Assembly: GCF_032302195.1 (NCBI RefSeq)
Contig: NZ_CP135275.1
Coordinates: 5,857,501-5,921,500 of the forward strand
DNA length: 64,000 nucleotides
Direction: 5' to 3'
Source: Paenibacillus sp. MMS20-IR301
Lineage (GTDB): Bacteria > Bacillota > Bacilli > Paenibacillales > Paenibacillaceae
The notes below the pieces were generated by a model. It made no database searches. It was not told the origin of the DNA and saw only the letters and a program-made list of their open reading frames with translations. The first letter of the stretch is position 1, and each line of letters begins with the position of its first letter. Position numbers and translations under genes: made by a program. This document shows, in pieces, positions 48,719 to 57,479 of the stretch.

Positions 48719-48832
48719 CCGCTGACCAAACAAAGCGGATGCTAACAAAACAAAGCGGATGCTTTCGAAGTGAGTTTTGTACGAGGATTAATCATAGTAG
48801 CAGATGCTGACAAAACTTTTAGGAGGGAACGT
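48719..48832. repeat. Tandem 20-bp repeats between walH and walI
   Basis: AACAAAGCGGATGCT occurs at 48729-48743 and 48749-48763 as part of a 20-bp tandem unit (GCTaACaAAACAAAGCGGAT). A third partial unit, GATGCTGACAAAACTTTT, lies at 48803-48820. They fill the gap in an otherwise tightly packed operon. Confidence 0.75.
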
Positions 48833-49573
48833 ATGGACTGGGGAAGAGCCAAAAGTGTATTGATCTACGCCTTTCTGGTACTGAATCTGCTGCTATGCTA
48901 TCAGCTATGGATAGATGTGCGCGATCAGGTCAGCGCGGGACTTGATTTCACTTCCCTGTCCGCAGAGACGCAGGCGGTGATGGAGGAGAAGAATATCCGT
49001 GTGCTGTGTCCGATTCCCGCTGCCACTCCGCAGCTGCCGGATATCACCTACCGCTACTCTGCAGAGGAGCAGAACGAAGTTCCGGTGCAGCTCAGCGAAC
49101 CGATTGACAGCAAGCTGATGTATTCGTCCTTCTCCGAGCTTAGCAGCCTGCTACAGAGTCAGATTCCGGATATCTCCAGTTACCGGTTCGATTCCCAGGA
49201 GAGTGAAGTCGGCAAGTTCGTGCTTCATCCGCTGGTGGATAATAAGTGGTCGCTGTTCCGGGTCCGGCTGGAGCTGATTAACAATAATCAGAAGATTGTA
49301 GCCTACCGCTGGCCGCAGATTGAGATTGGGGCAAGCCGGAGCGATAATCTGCAAAAGGTGCTTCCGGCCTCACAGGCGCTCAGCAGCCTTATTGAGAAGT
49401 ATTTTCCGGCAGATTCGGCCGTGAAGGAGATTGAGCTTGGCTATTACGGCGAATTGTTCAACTCCGAGAGTCAGGTAGCTTCCCCGATGTGGCGGTTTAT
49501 GCTGGAGAACGGCAGCGCCTATTATGTGGATGCTATAAGTGCGGACATTATCAGTCCCAAGACAACAGAGTAG
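48833..49573 (+). CDS. walI: WalK regulator WalI (YycI)
   Basis: 246-residue YycI-family protein, partner of WalH: it starts MDWGRAKSVLIYAFLVLNLL, with a membrane helix at about 7-27. The extracytoplasmic part has the two-lobe YycI-like repeat (NKWSLFRVRLELINNNQKIVAYRW). ATG 48833 is preceded by AGGAGGG. The longer frame to 48770 runs through the repeat region and is not used. Confidence 0.9.
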   Translation: MDWGRAKSVLIYAFLVLNLLLCYQLWIDVRDQVSAGLDFTSLSAETQAVMEEKNIRVLCPIPAATPQLPDITYRYSAEEQNEVPVQLSEPIDSKLMYSSFSELSSLLQSQIPDISSYRFDSQESEVGKFVLHPLVDNKWSLFRVRLELINNNQKIVAYRWPQIEIGASRSDNLQKVLPASQALSSLIEKYFPADSAVKEIELGYYGELFNSESQVASPMWRFMLENGSAYYVDAISADIISPKTTE

Positions 49574-49589
49574 AAGGAGCAGGAGAGAT

Positions 49590-50396
49590 ATGGGAATTTC
49601 ATTTACAGTACTGTCCAGCGGTTCTACCGGAAATGTAACGGTGGTGCGTAACGGCGAAACCACGCTGATGATTGATGCGGGGCTTAGTGCGAAGCGCATT
49701 GATGAGCTGCTGGCCATGCGTGAGCTGACGGGGGCGGATCTAGACGGAATTCTCGTGACCCATGAGCATTCCGATCATATTAAAGGGCTCGGAGCGATGG
49801 CCCGCAAGTACGATCTTCCAATCTATGCAAATCAGAGCACATGGGGAGCCATTGAGAAGGGGATCGGCAAGATTGCGGAGCATAACAGAGTGATTATGGA
49901 AACGGGCCAGCACCGGGATTTCGGAAGTATGCGCGTAGAATCATTCGCCATCTCCCATGATGCTGCTGAGCCGGTAGCTTATAATTTCTACGACGGCAAG
50001 GAGAAGCTGTGTGTGGCGACAGACCTCGGGTATGTCAGCGATAAGGTCAGAACAGCCATCTCGGATGCGGATGTGCTGGTACTGGAAGCGAATCATGATA
50101 TTGAGATGCTGAGAATGGGCCGTTATCCATGGAATACGAAGCGGCGGATTCTTGGGGATATGGGGCATTTGTCTAATGAGGCTGCCGGGGCGGCGCTCAG
50201 TGAGATTTTGACCGGACGGACCAAACGCACTTATCTGGCCCATTTAAGCAGAGACCATAATATGATCGATCTGGCGAGAATGTCAGTGCGCGGGGCTATG
50301 GAAGACCGGGGCTGCTTCTTCAAGGACAGTGAATTCCGGCTCTGCGATACTTATTATGACCGGCCTACGCCATGGGATAAGGTGAGCCAGTCATAA
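49590..50396 (+). CDS. walJ: Metallo-beta-lactamase fold exonuclease WalJ (YycJ)
   Basis: 268-residue MBL-fold hydrolase. The start FTVLSSGSTGNVTVV is typical. Metal ligands lie in THEHSDHIKG near 73-82, with FAISHDAAEP, VATDLGYVS and EANHD further on. B. subtilis YycJ is a 5' exonuclease implicated in mismatch repair; elsewhere it is linked to wall control. ATG 49590 follows AGGAGAG. Its last 32 bases overlap a minus-strand gene. Confidence 0.94.
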   Translation: MGISFTVLSSGSTGNVTVVRNGETTLMIDAGLSAKRIDELLAMRELTGADLDGILVTHEHSDHIKGLGAMARKYDLPIYANQSTWGAIEKGIGKIAEHNRVIMETGQHRDFGSMRVESFAISHDAAEPVAYNFYDGKEKLCVATDLGYVSDKVRTAISDADVLVLEANHDIEMLRMGRYPWNTKRRILGDMGHLSNEAAGAALSEILTGRTKRTYLAHLSRDHNMIDLARMSVRGAMEDRGCFFKDSEFRLCDTYYDRPTPWDKVSQS

Positions 50397-50571
50397 GACG
50401 GTCAGCCTTGGTAATGGTTTGCTCCAGCTCCTGCCGGGAAAATACCCCTTTGGCAATCATCAGCTCAATCATTGCACTCTGGACAAGAATGAGATGATAG
50501 TGCTCATCCTTCAGGTCGCCCAGCTTGCCGATGAACTGTACAAGATCCATGCTTGCGGAGAATGATTCCAT
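50365..50571 (-). CDS. Small helical protein, unknown function
   Basis: 68 residues, not recognised. Predicted to be all-helical (MESFSASMDLVQFIGKLGDL, ILVQSAMIELMIAKGVF, SRQELEQTITKADRL), with no membrane segment. A perfect AAAAGGAGG lies before the ATG, which supports it as a real gene despite running against the wal operon. Its C-terminal codons overlap the end of walJ. It may resemble small regulators with helix-rich fold, but I make no claim of function. Confidence 0.65.
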   Translation of the reverse strand: MESFSASMDLVQFIGKLGDLKDEHYHLILVQSAMIELMIAKGVFSRQELEQTITKADRLMTGSPYPMA

Positions 50572-50924
50572 TGTTTGTGCCTCCTTTTGAGTCGTGAATA
50601 CCTGCGCAAATGTAAAAAATTCGCAGTATATTTAACACAGAAAAAATGTGGGCAGATAAGCTGCCTGTGATACAATTATAGAGCGTCCTAATCCTATTGT
50701 AGTCTTATAAGTTGCATATTATTCCGGATACAAGCTTATATTTTAGTAGGTTGCAAGAATAGAAGACACCCCTTGCGCTTAGAAACCGCAGAAATGTGGT
50801 GAATGAATCAAGTGAAACCTTTTAGGGCTTCGTGAAGTCTAAGAGATATAGCGGTTAAGCTCGGGCGTGGTTGCTTGGCGTTCAGGTCTTGAATGCAGTG
50901 GCAATAGAGGGGAGAGGATTTATC
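50572..50924 (+). other. htrA upstream region: promoter and possible switching leader
   Basis: Extended -10 TGA TACAAT at 50668-50676. In the 250-base leader CTTAGA (50778-50783) can pair with TCTAAG (50838-50843), while the adjacent AACCGC (50784-50789) can pair with GCGGTT (50851-50856). The two pairings cannot both nest, so they are alternatives. Confidence 0.45.
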
Positions 50925-52160
50925 GTGGGATTGTTCGATGATGATTTTTATTCAACCAAGGTATCGCGGCGCAGAACGGGCAGACAGCAGCCGGCCGAAG
51001 GCAAATGGTCAGTCCGCCGGTCGCGGCGTTCTCTGGCAACCTGGCAGGTCTCGCTGATCAGTTCCGTGTGCAGTGCTGTTGTGGCTGTGCTGCTGTTCAG
51101 CCTGGTTACGGGGCAGTTCACGGAGGAGAAGGCTCAGGCGCCTGCGGTAATTGATAAGGTGGCTGTAAGCAGCGCGGATCCGTATGACCGGATTATTCAG
51201 GCTGCTGCCACTGTACGCCCTGCGGTTGTAAGCATCATTAATCATAAGGAAGACAACAAGGAGCTTAATATTCTCGACGAGTCTGCACTGGGCTCGGGAG
51301 TTATCTATAAAAAAGTCGATGATAAAGCATATATCATTACCAATAATCATGTCATTGAAAACTCCGGCAAGCTGGAGATTGTTACAGTAAACGGCGAGAC
51401 CCGTAAAGCGGAGCTGGTCGGGGCTGATAAGGTTAGCGATATCGCTGTGCTCTCTATTGATGCCAAAGGCATCGATACTGTTGCACAGATCGGTGATTCC
51501 TCCAAGCTCCGGTTGGGCGAGACGGTAATTGCCATCGGCAATCCGCTCGGCCTTGGGGATACGCTCACTTCGGGGATTGTCAGCTATACAGAGCGGACAA
51601 TTCCGGTATCGCTGAATCAGGATGGAGTCTATGACTGGGAGCAGGAGGTTATCCAGACGGATGCCGCCATTAATGAAGGCAACAGCGGAGGCGCGCTGGT
51701 TGATCTCGACGGCAAGGTCATCGGCATCAACACGATGAAGATTTCCGATACAGGCGTTGAAGGGCTGGGCTTCGCGATTCCGGCCAATCATGTAATGGAG
51801 ACGGCGGATGAGCTGACAGCAAACGGACGGATTGCCCGCTCCTACCTTGGTGTGTACTCGGTCGATTTGAACAATCCTTATGTGCCGCTTGCCGAAGATC
51901 AGCGGAAGGAGCTTAATCTTCCAACTACCGTAACCGACGGGGTTGTTGTGCTTGATGCCGTGGGGCCGGCGAAGGATGCAGGCCTGCAATTCAATGATGT
52001 CATCACGAAGTTTAATGATAAGACGATTAACTCTACCCTGGCGCTGCGGAAATATTTATATGATCACACCAAGATCGGCGATAAGCTTGAGATCACCTTT
52101 TACCGGAATGGAGAAGCCAAGCAGATCACGGTACAACTTCTTGAGAAGCCCGAGGAATAA
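50925..52160 (+). CDS. htrA: HtrA/DegP-like trypsin-type serine protease
   Basis: 411-residue membrane-anchored stress protease (YycK-like position after the wal operon). A basic cytosolic N-terminus precedes a membrane helix (about 42-65). The S1C domain has catalytic His142 (NNHVIE), Asp172 (SDIAVL) and Ser254 (GNSGGAL); one PDZ domain covers about 320-405. It handles misfolded secreted proteins; homologues are controlled by the CssRS system. The start is GTG 50925 after GGGAGAGG; the upstream frame to 50871 lacks a site. Confidence 0.93.
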   Translation: MGLFDDDFYSTKVSRRRTGRQQPAEGKWSVRRSRRSLATWQVSLISSVCSAVVAVLLFSLVTGQFTEEKAQAPAVIDKVAVSSADPYDRIIQAAATVRPAVVSIINHKEDNKELNILDESALGSGVIYKKVDDKAYIITNNHVIENSGKLEIVTVNGETRKAELVGADKVSDIAVLSIDAKGIDTVAQIGDSSKLRLGETVIAIGNPLGLGDTLTSGIVSYTERTIPVSLNQDGVYDWEQEVIQTDAAINEGNSGGALVDLDGKVIGINTMKISDTGVEGLGFAIPANHVMETADELTANGRIARSYLGVYSVDLNNPYVPLAEDQRKELNLPTTVTDGVVVLDAVGPAKDAGLQFNDVITKFNDKTINSTLALRKYLYDHTKIGDKLEITFYRNGEAKQITVQLLEKPEE

Positions 52161-52205
52161 AATGGGCAGCACCCGTATATAATAATGAGGCAGTCATAAT
52201 TAAGG

Positions 52206-52258
52206 AAACGGATTAAGCCGTCCTCCCTGGAGACAAAATAAGAGGACGGCCCCGTTTC
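52206..52258 (+). terminator. Terminator-like inverted repeat after htrA
   Basis: GCCGTCCTC (52217-52225) pairs with GAGGACGGC (52242-52250) with an outer AAACG/CGTTT. The T run is weak. The remainder of the gap to 52554 has AT-rich DNA with TACAAT at 52425 and no gene. Confidence 0.6.
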
Positions 52259-52554
52259 AAGGCTGAAATTATGGGGTAAAGAATAATATTGGAGCAATTT
52301 ATAAGTGATTTATCACTGTGGTAGCCCTTACATTGGGAACAACACCTTATAAGGGTAAAAACGGAGAAATTCGGATAGGACAGCTTGCCTTTGTTAATCA
52401 GGTGTGGTAACATGAACTTAATCATACAATTGATACCTAATTCTCGTATTGAAAAGGGCTGTCAAAGTAAACACAACCTTTTTCAATGTGTGAATTTTTT
52501 CTTTGTCTGAAGATAAAAAGAACATATTAATTTAAATTTGTGGAGGTAACACAC

Positions 52555-52755
52555 ATGCAAACAGGTACAGTTAAATGGTTCAACGCAGAAAAAGGATTCG
52601 GTTTCATCGAAGTTGAAGGCGGAAGCGACGTATTCGTACACTTCAGCGCAATCACTGGCGAAGGCTTCAAAACTTTGGATGAAGGCCAACGCGTTGAATT
52701 CAACGTTGTTCAAGGCAACCGTGGACCACAAGCCGAAAACGTTGTAAAACTGTAA
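52555..52755 (+). CDS. Cold-shock protein (CspA/CspB family)
   Basis: 66-residue OB-fold RNA chaperone with RNP1 KGFGFIE and RNP2 VFVHFSAI. It starts [18 protein letters not shown] and sits after GGAGGTAAC. The preceding transcript appears to have a long AT-rich leader (52480-52540), as cold-shock mRNAs usually do. Which of the several Csp paralogues it is cannot be decided here. A YdjO-like cold-inducible gene follows. Confidence 0.96.
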   Translation: MQTGTVKWFNAEKGFGFIEVEGGSDVFVHFSAITGEGFKTLDEGQRVEFNVVQGNRGPQAENVVKL

Positions 52756-52767
52756 TTAATAGAAGAT

Positions 52768-52807
52768 ACCGTCCCGGCTTGTGAAAGTTGGGACGGTCTT
52801 TTTTTTA
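52768..52807 (+). terminator. Terminator after the cold-shock gene
   Basis: ACCGTCCC (52768-52775) pairs with GGGACGGT (52790-52797), then CTTTTTTTT. Confidence 0.92.
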
Positions 52808-52849
52808 CTGGTTTCTCAGCTTGCTACATAAAGGAAGGGAGGAACGGCA

Positions 52850-53080
52850 ATGAACTACCGTAAGAAGCCTTTGGAGGAAGTACCGGAAGAAAATACCGCA
52901 ATATGGGCCTGTACCAACGATGGGTGTAACGGATGGATGAGGGATAATTTTGCATTTGAGCATGCGCCTTCTTGCCGTCTCTGTCATTCTCCAATGGTAC
53001 GAAGCATGAAGATGCTCCCGCAATTGCTGAATTCCAATGGCGATCTCAAATCGCTCAAGAAGGGTATTTCCATTACCTAA
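52850..53080 (+). CDS. YdjO-like cold-inducible zinc-binding protein
   Basis: 76-residue protein similar to B. subtilis YdjO: WACTNDGCNGWMRDNFAFEHAP then CRLCHSPM. The pattern C-x4-C ... C-x2-C suggests a zinc site. AAGGGAGG precedes the ATG. Its place directly after a csp gene fits the cold-inducible label used for the family. Confidence 0.8.
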   Translation: MNYRKKPLEEVPEENTAIWACTNDGCNGWMRDNFAFEHAPSCRLCHSPMVRSMKMLPQLLNSNGDLKSLKKGISIT

Positions 53081-53128
53081 GCCAATGCCTTTATGATTCA
53101 AGACAACTATAGCAGCATGGACAAATCC

Positions 53129-53156
53129 AAGACGGCAAAACCGTCTTATTTTTTTT
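53129..53156 (+). terminator. Terminator after the YdjO-like gene
   Basis: AAGACGG (53129-53135) pairs with CCGTCTT (53141-53147), loop CAAAA, then a T-rich run. Confidence 0.9.
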
Positions 53157-53173
53157 GCTTTCTAACCGTTTAA

Positions 53174-53243
53174 TTGTGATATTTGTCACAAATTTATTGA
53201 TTTTGATGCTGAAATAGGGTGTATAATGTGATGAAAGTCACAC
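53174..53243 (+). promoter_or_regulatory. cydA promoter with two Rex-type operators
   Basis: TTGTGATATTTGTCACAA (53174-53191) is a near-perfect Rex site (TTGTGA-N6-TCACAA). A second, TGTGA-N6-TCACA at 53227-53242, overlaps the expected start point. Between them are TTGATT (53197-53202) and TATAAT (53222-53227). Rex senses NADH/NAD and represses cyd under aerobic, low-NADH conditions in known Firmicutes. Confidence 0.8.
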
Positions 53244-53304
53244 ATTGAGTGTTGAAAATTTGACAGAATAGACATAACGAATGGGGAGAAGGAAGGGGAG
53301 AAAT

Positions 53305-54693
53305 ATGGATACAGTAATACTGTCGCGTATACAATTTGCGTCGACGACAATTTTTCATTATTTCTTTGTGCCGGTATCGATCGGACTAGCGCTCTTAATT
53401 GCAATTATGGAGACAATGTACGTAAGAAAGGGCAATGAAGAGTACAAAAGAATGGCACAGTTTTGGGGGAAGCTGTTTCTTATTAACTTCGCAGTAGGCG
53501 TAGTGACAGGGATATTGCAGGAATTCCAGTTCGGAATGAACTGGTCTGACTATTCGCGCTTCGTCGGTGATGTTTTTGGGGCCCCGCTGGCTATTGAGGC
53601 CTTGCTGGCCTTCTTCCTGGAGTCTACATTTATCGGGGTTTGGATATTCGGCTGGGATAAAGTATCCAAGCGTGTCCATCTCGTATCTATCTGGCTGGTA
53701 GCCCTCGGCACCATGCTGTCGGCATTCTGGATTCTGGCCGCGAACTCGTTCATGCAGCATCCGGTAGGCTTCGAGATTAATAACGGACGGGCTGAAATGA
53801 ATGATATTTTTGCACTGATTACGAACGGGCAGCTGCTGGTGGAATTCCCGCATACCGTGCTTGCCGCTTATGCGACCGGCGCATTCCTGGTAACAGGGAT
53901 CAGTGCTTATAAACTGCTTAAGAAACAGGATATTCCGTTCTTCCGGAAATCCTTTGAAATTGCCGCCATTGTCGGGATTATCTCCTCCTTCGGCGTAGCC
54001 GTTGCAGGACATGCGCAGGCACAATATCTTGTGGAGACACAGCCAATGAAGATGGCCGCTTCCGAAGCGCTATGGGGTGAGAGTGGCGACCCGGCACCTT
54101 GGACAGTGTTTGCCAATATTGATACAGAGAACCAGATCAACACCGGTGAAGTCCAGATTCCATATCTGCTGAGCTTCCTGTCTTACAGTAAATTCTCCGG
54201 TGATGTTAAGGGTATGCTGGAGCTGCAGAAGGAATATGAACTCGCATACGGACCGGGAGATTACATTCCTCCTGTAAAAACAACATTCTGGAGCTTCCGC
54301 ATCATGGTTGCGGCCGGCTCGCTGATGATTGCGCTTGGCGTATATGCAATCTACCTCATGTGGCGCAAAAAGATGGACAGACCCAATACCTGGTTCATGC
54401 GGTTCATGTTCTGGGGGCTGCTGCTTCCGCCGATTGCCAATACCTCGGGCTGGATTATGACAGAGATCGGGCGCCAGCCATGGACGGTATTCGGGCTTAT
54501 GACTACGGAAGACAGCGTATCGCCTAATATTACAAGCGGACAGGTGCTGTTCTCGGTAATTTCTTTTACCGCAATCTATGCTATTCTGGGTGCAGTGCTG
54601 ATTGGCCTCTTCGTCAAGGTTATTAAAAAAGGTCCTTATGCTATGGATAACGAACACGGTGAATCCCACGATCCGTATAACAAGGAGGACTAA
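53305..54693 (+). CDS. cydA: Cytochrome bd ubiquinol oxidase subunit I
   Basis: 462-residue integral membrane subunit carrying haems b558, b595 and d and the quinol site. The N-terminal helix has LSRIQFASTTIFHYFFVPVSIGLALL (axial His in FHYFF). It has GRQPWTVFG and the short Q-loop of the Bacillus type rather than the long E. coli loop. ATG 53305 follows AAGGGGAG; an in-frame start at 53281 would add eight residues. Confidence 0.96.
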   Translation: MDTVILSRIQFASTTIFHYFFVPVSIGLALLIAIMETMYVRKGNEEYKRMAQFWGKLFLINFAVGVVTGILQEFQFGMNWSDYSRFVGDVFGAPLAIEALLAFFLESTFIGVWIFGWDKVSKRVHLVSIWLVALGTMLSAFWILAANSFMQHPVGFEINNGRAEMNDIFALITNGQLLVEFPHTVLAAYATGAFLVTGISAYKLLKKQDIPFFRKSFEIAAIVGIISSFGVAVAGHAQAQYLVETQPMKMAASEALWGESGDPAPWTVFANIDTENQINTGEVQIPYLLSFLSYSKFSGDVKGMLELQKEYELAYGPGDYIPPVKTTFWSFRIMVAAGSLMIALGVYAIYLMWRKKMDRPNTWFMRFMFWGLLLPPIANTSGWIMTEIGRQPWTVFGLMTTEDSVSPNITSGQVLFSVISFTAIYAILGAVLIGLFVKVIKKGPYAMDNEHGESHDPYNKED

Positions 54694-54696
54694 CCC

Positions 54697-55710
54697 ATGT
54701 CACTTAATGAATTGTGGTTTCTGTTAATTGCCGTGCTGTTTGTCGGCTTCTTCTTCCTTGAAGGCTTTGACTTCGGGGTAGGGATGGAGACGCAGATTCT
54801 GGCCAAGAATGATACAGAGCGCCGGGTGCTGATTAATTCCATCGGACCGTTCTGGGATGCAAATGAAGTATGGCTGATTACGGGTGCCGGCGCGATGTTC
54901 GCCGCTTTCCCGCATTGGTATGCGACGCTATTCAGCGGATTCTACATTCCGTTTGTGTTCGCGCTGCTGGCGCTGATTGCCCGCGGTGTCGCCTTTGAAT
55001 TCAGAGGTAAACGCGACTCGAAGGCCTGGCAGAAAACCTGGGATGTCTGCATCTTCTTCGGCAGCTTCCTGCCGCCGTTCCTGCTGGCTGTAGTATTCGC
55101 GAGCTTCATCAAAGGTCTGCCGATTGACGGGGATATGCAGATGTATGCCGGATTCTTCGACATCGTTAATGTGTACACAGTTGTAGCCGGAATTACAGTA
55201 GTGCTGCTGTGTCTCGTGCATGGACTGATGTTCACTACGCTCCGTACCGTTGGAGATTTGCAGGTGCGGGCACGTAAGCTGGCCCAGAAACTGCTGATTC
55301 CGCTAGCCGTACTGCTGGTGGCCTTCGTAATTATGACTTACACCATGACTGATATTTTTGATAAACGCGGAGTGCTGCTCTGGATCGTAGTCGTTCTAGG
55401 TGTAGTAGCTTACCTGCTGTCTGGTTACTTTATGACGAAAAAGAAAGACGGCTATGCCTTCGGAATGACCGGAGCCGTAATGGCCTTGTCCGTAGCCTCG
55501 ATCTTCATCGGCTTATTCCCGCGGGTAATGATCAGCTCGCTGGATCAGGCGTTCAACCTGACGATCACGAATGCGGCTTCCGGCCATTATTCACTGAAGG
55601 TAATGACGATTGTGGCGCTGACCCTGCTGCCGTTCGTGCTTGGTTATCAGATCTGGAGTTATTTCGTCTTCCACAAACGGATTCACGAGAAGGAGCATCT
55701 TGAATACTAA
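54697..55710 (+). CDS. cydB: Cytochrome bd ubiquinol oxidase subunit II
   Basis: 337-residue partner subunit with about eight to nine helices. The N-terminus has LWFLLIAVLFVGFFFLEGFDFGVGM, followed by GPFWDANEVWLITGAGAMFAAFPHWYA, both conserved in CydB. Four bases after cydA, with AAGGAGG in the end of cydA. Overlaps the next gene by one base. Confidence 0.96.
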   Translation: MSLNELWFLLIAVLFVGFFFLEGFDFGVGMETQILAKNDTERRVLINSIGPFWDANEVWLITGAGAMFAAFPHWYATLFSGFYIPFVFALLALIARGVAFEFRGKRDSKAWQKTWDVCIFFGSFLPPFLLAVVFASFIKGLPIDGDMQMYAGFFDIVNVYTVVAGITVVLLCLVHGLMFTTLRTVGDLQVRARKLAQKLLIPLAVLLVAFVIMTYTMTDIFDKRGVLLWIVVVLGVVAYLLSGYFMTKKKDGYAFGMTGAVMALSVASIFIGLFPRVMISSLDQAFNLTITNAASGHYSLKVMTIVALTLLPFVLGYQIWSYFVFHKRIHEKEHLEY

Positions 55711-57479
55711 TGGATAAAAATTTGCTTGGGTACAAAGGAGTAAAGCCCGTCTTCATGATTGTCGGCTTCCTTACCCTGGTGCAAAGCCTGTCCATTCTTC
55801 TGCTGGCGAAATCGCTGGCCGAAGTTGTCTCTGCGCTGTTTGCGGGAGAACCGCTGAAGGAACAAGGGGCTAATTCGCTCTTGTTCCTTCTTGCATTTCT
55901 CGTGCGTCATGCCTGCGCCATGCTGATGAGCCGTACGTCTTACCGCTTCGCGGAAGCAACCGGCAGCAGCATGCGGAGACAGATGATGGATAAGCTGTTC
56001 CAGCTGGGACCAAGACTGGCAGGAGACCGGGGAACCGGAAATGTGGTTACACTTGTACTTGAAGGAGTAACGAAGTTCCGTACCTACCTGGAGCTGATTA
56101 TTCCGCGGATGGTCGGCATGGCTGTAACACCGGCCCTGCTGCTGGTCTATGTCTACACCCAGGATACGTCCAGCGGTGTTATTCTTACGCTGACGATGCC
56201 GATTATTATCGTCTTCATGATTCTGATCGGCATGACGGCCCGCAAGCAGATGGACCGTCAGCTGAAGTCTTACCGTACGCTGTCCAATCACTTCGTGGAT
56301 TCACTGCGCGGCCTGGAGACGCTTAAGTTTCTTGGGCGCAGCCGCAGTCACAGCGAGAGTATTGCTGCGGTCAGCGACCGTTACCGCTCGGCAACTATGC
56401 GGACGCTGCGCGTGGCCTTCCTGTCCTCGTTCGCACTCGATTTCTTCACGATGCTGTCCGTAGCTTCCGTAGCGGTCAGCCTGGGCCTGCGTCTTGTGAA
56501 TGAGCAGATGACGCTGGTCACCGGTCTGACGATTCTGATTCTGGCCCCAGAGTATTTCCTGCCGGTACGGCTGGTGGGGGCAGACTTCCATGCTACACTT
56601 GACGGCAAGGAAGCCGGGGAAGCGATGAAGAGCATTATTGACCGTGAAACCGTACAGGCGAAGCTGCTGGAGCCGGGAGCTGAAGGCGCCGGAAATGGTG
56701 CAATGCTGCAGGCTGGCGGACAGGCCTTCACCTGGGATAAGGACAGTACACTGCAGCTGAACGGAGCCGGTGTGAAATACGAGGAAGACGGCGTGTCCTC
56801 GCTGGAAGAAGTGAATCTTGCATTCAGTGGCTACGCGAAGATCGGGATTATCGGGGAGAGCGGTGCCGGAAAGTCTACACTCGTCGATGTTCTGGGCGGG
56901 TTCCTTCATCCGACGACTGGAAGTATCACAATTAACGGAACTAAGGTCAGCGCATTAACCGATGAAGCGTGGCGTAGGCAGACGGCCTATATTCCGCAGC
57001 GGCCGTATATCTTCAGCGGTACGCTGGCTGACAATGTCCGCTTCTACTATCCGGAAGCTACTGACGGGGATGTTGCAGCGGTGCTGGAGTCTGCCGGATT
57101 AGCGAAGCTGGTATCTTCACTTCCGGAAGGCTTGAATGAAATGATCGGCGGCGGCGGCCGCTCGCTCAGCGGCGGGCAGGAGCAGCGTGTGGCGCTGGCC
57201 CGTGCACTCTTAAGCAGCCGCCCGGTGCTGCTGCTGGATGAGCCGACGGCTCACCTGGACATAGAGACTGAATATGAGCTGAAGGAAACGATGCTGCCGC
57301 TGTTCGAAGGCAAGCTCGTATTCCTGGCTACGCACCGGCTGCACTGGATGATTGACATGGATCTGATTGTCGTCATGGAGCAGGGCCGGGTAGCAGAGAT
57401 TGGGACGCACCGCGAGCTTATAGCCCGCAAAGGTGCCTATTACGGACTTATTCAAAGTCAATTGGAGGGAATCCATTGA
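55710..57479 (+). CDS. cydD: Thiol reductant ABC exporter, CydD subunit
   Basis: 589-residue half-transporter (six helices plus ABC ATPase) of the CydDC system that exports glutathione/cysteine and is needed for cytochrome bd assembly. Walker A is GESGAGKSTLVD near 389, the signature LSGGQEQRVALARAL near 486, and Walker B VLLLDEPTAHLD. In Bacillus nomenclature the first gene is called cydC. Overlaps the next gene by four bases. Confidence 0.94.
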   Translation: MDKNLLGYKGVKPVFMIVGFLTLVQSLSILLLAKSLAEVVSALFAGEPLKEQGANSLLFLLAFLVRHACAMLMSRTSYRFAEATGSSMRRQMMDKLFQLGPRLAGDRGTGNVVTLVLEGVTKFRTYLELIIPRMVGMAVTPALLLVYVYTQDTSSGVILTLTMPIIIVFMILIGMTARKQMDRQLKSYRTLSNHFVDSLRGLETLKFLGRSRSHSESIAAVSDRYRSATMRTLRVAFLSSFALDFFTMLSVASVAVSLGLRLVNEQMTLVTGLTILILAPEYFLPVRLVGADFHATLDGKEAGEAMKSIIDRETVQAKLLEPGAEGAGNGAMLQAGGQAFTWDKDSTLQLNGAGVKYEEDGVSSLEEVNLAFSGYAKIGIIGESGAGKSTLVDVLGGFLHPTTGSITINGTKVSALTDEAWRRQTAYIPQRPYIFSGTLADNVRFYYPEATDGDVAAVLESAGLAKLVSSLPEGLNEMIGGGGRSLSGGQEQRVALARALLSSRPVLLLDEPTAHLDIETEYELKETMLPLFEGKLVFLATHRLHWMIDMDLIVVMEQGRVAEIGTHRELIARKGAYYGLIQSQLEGIH

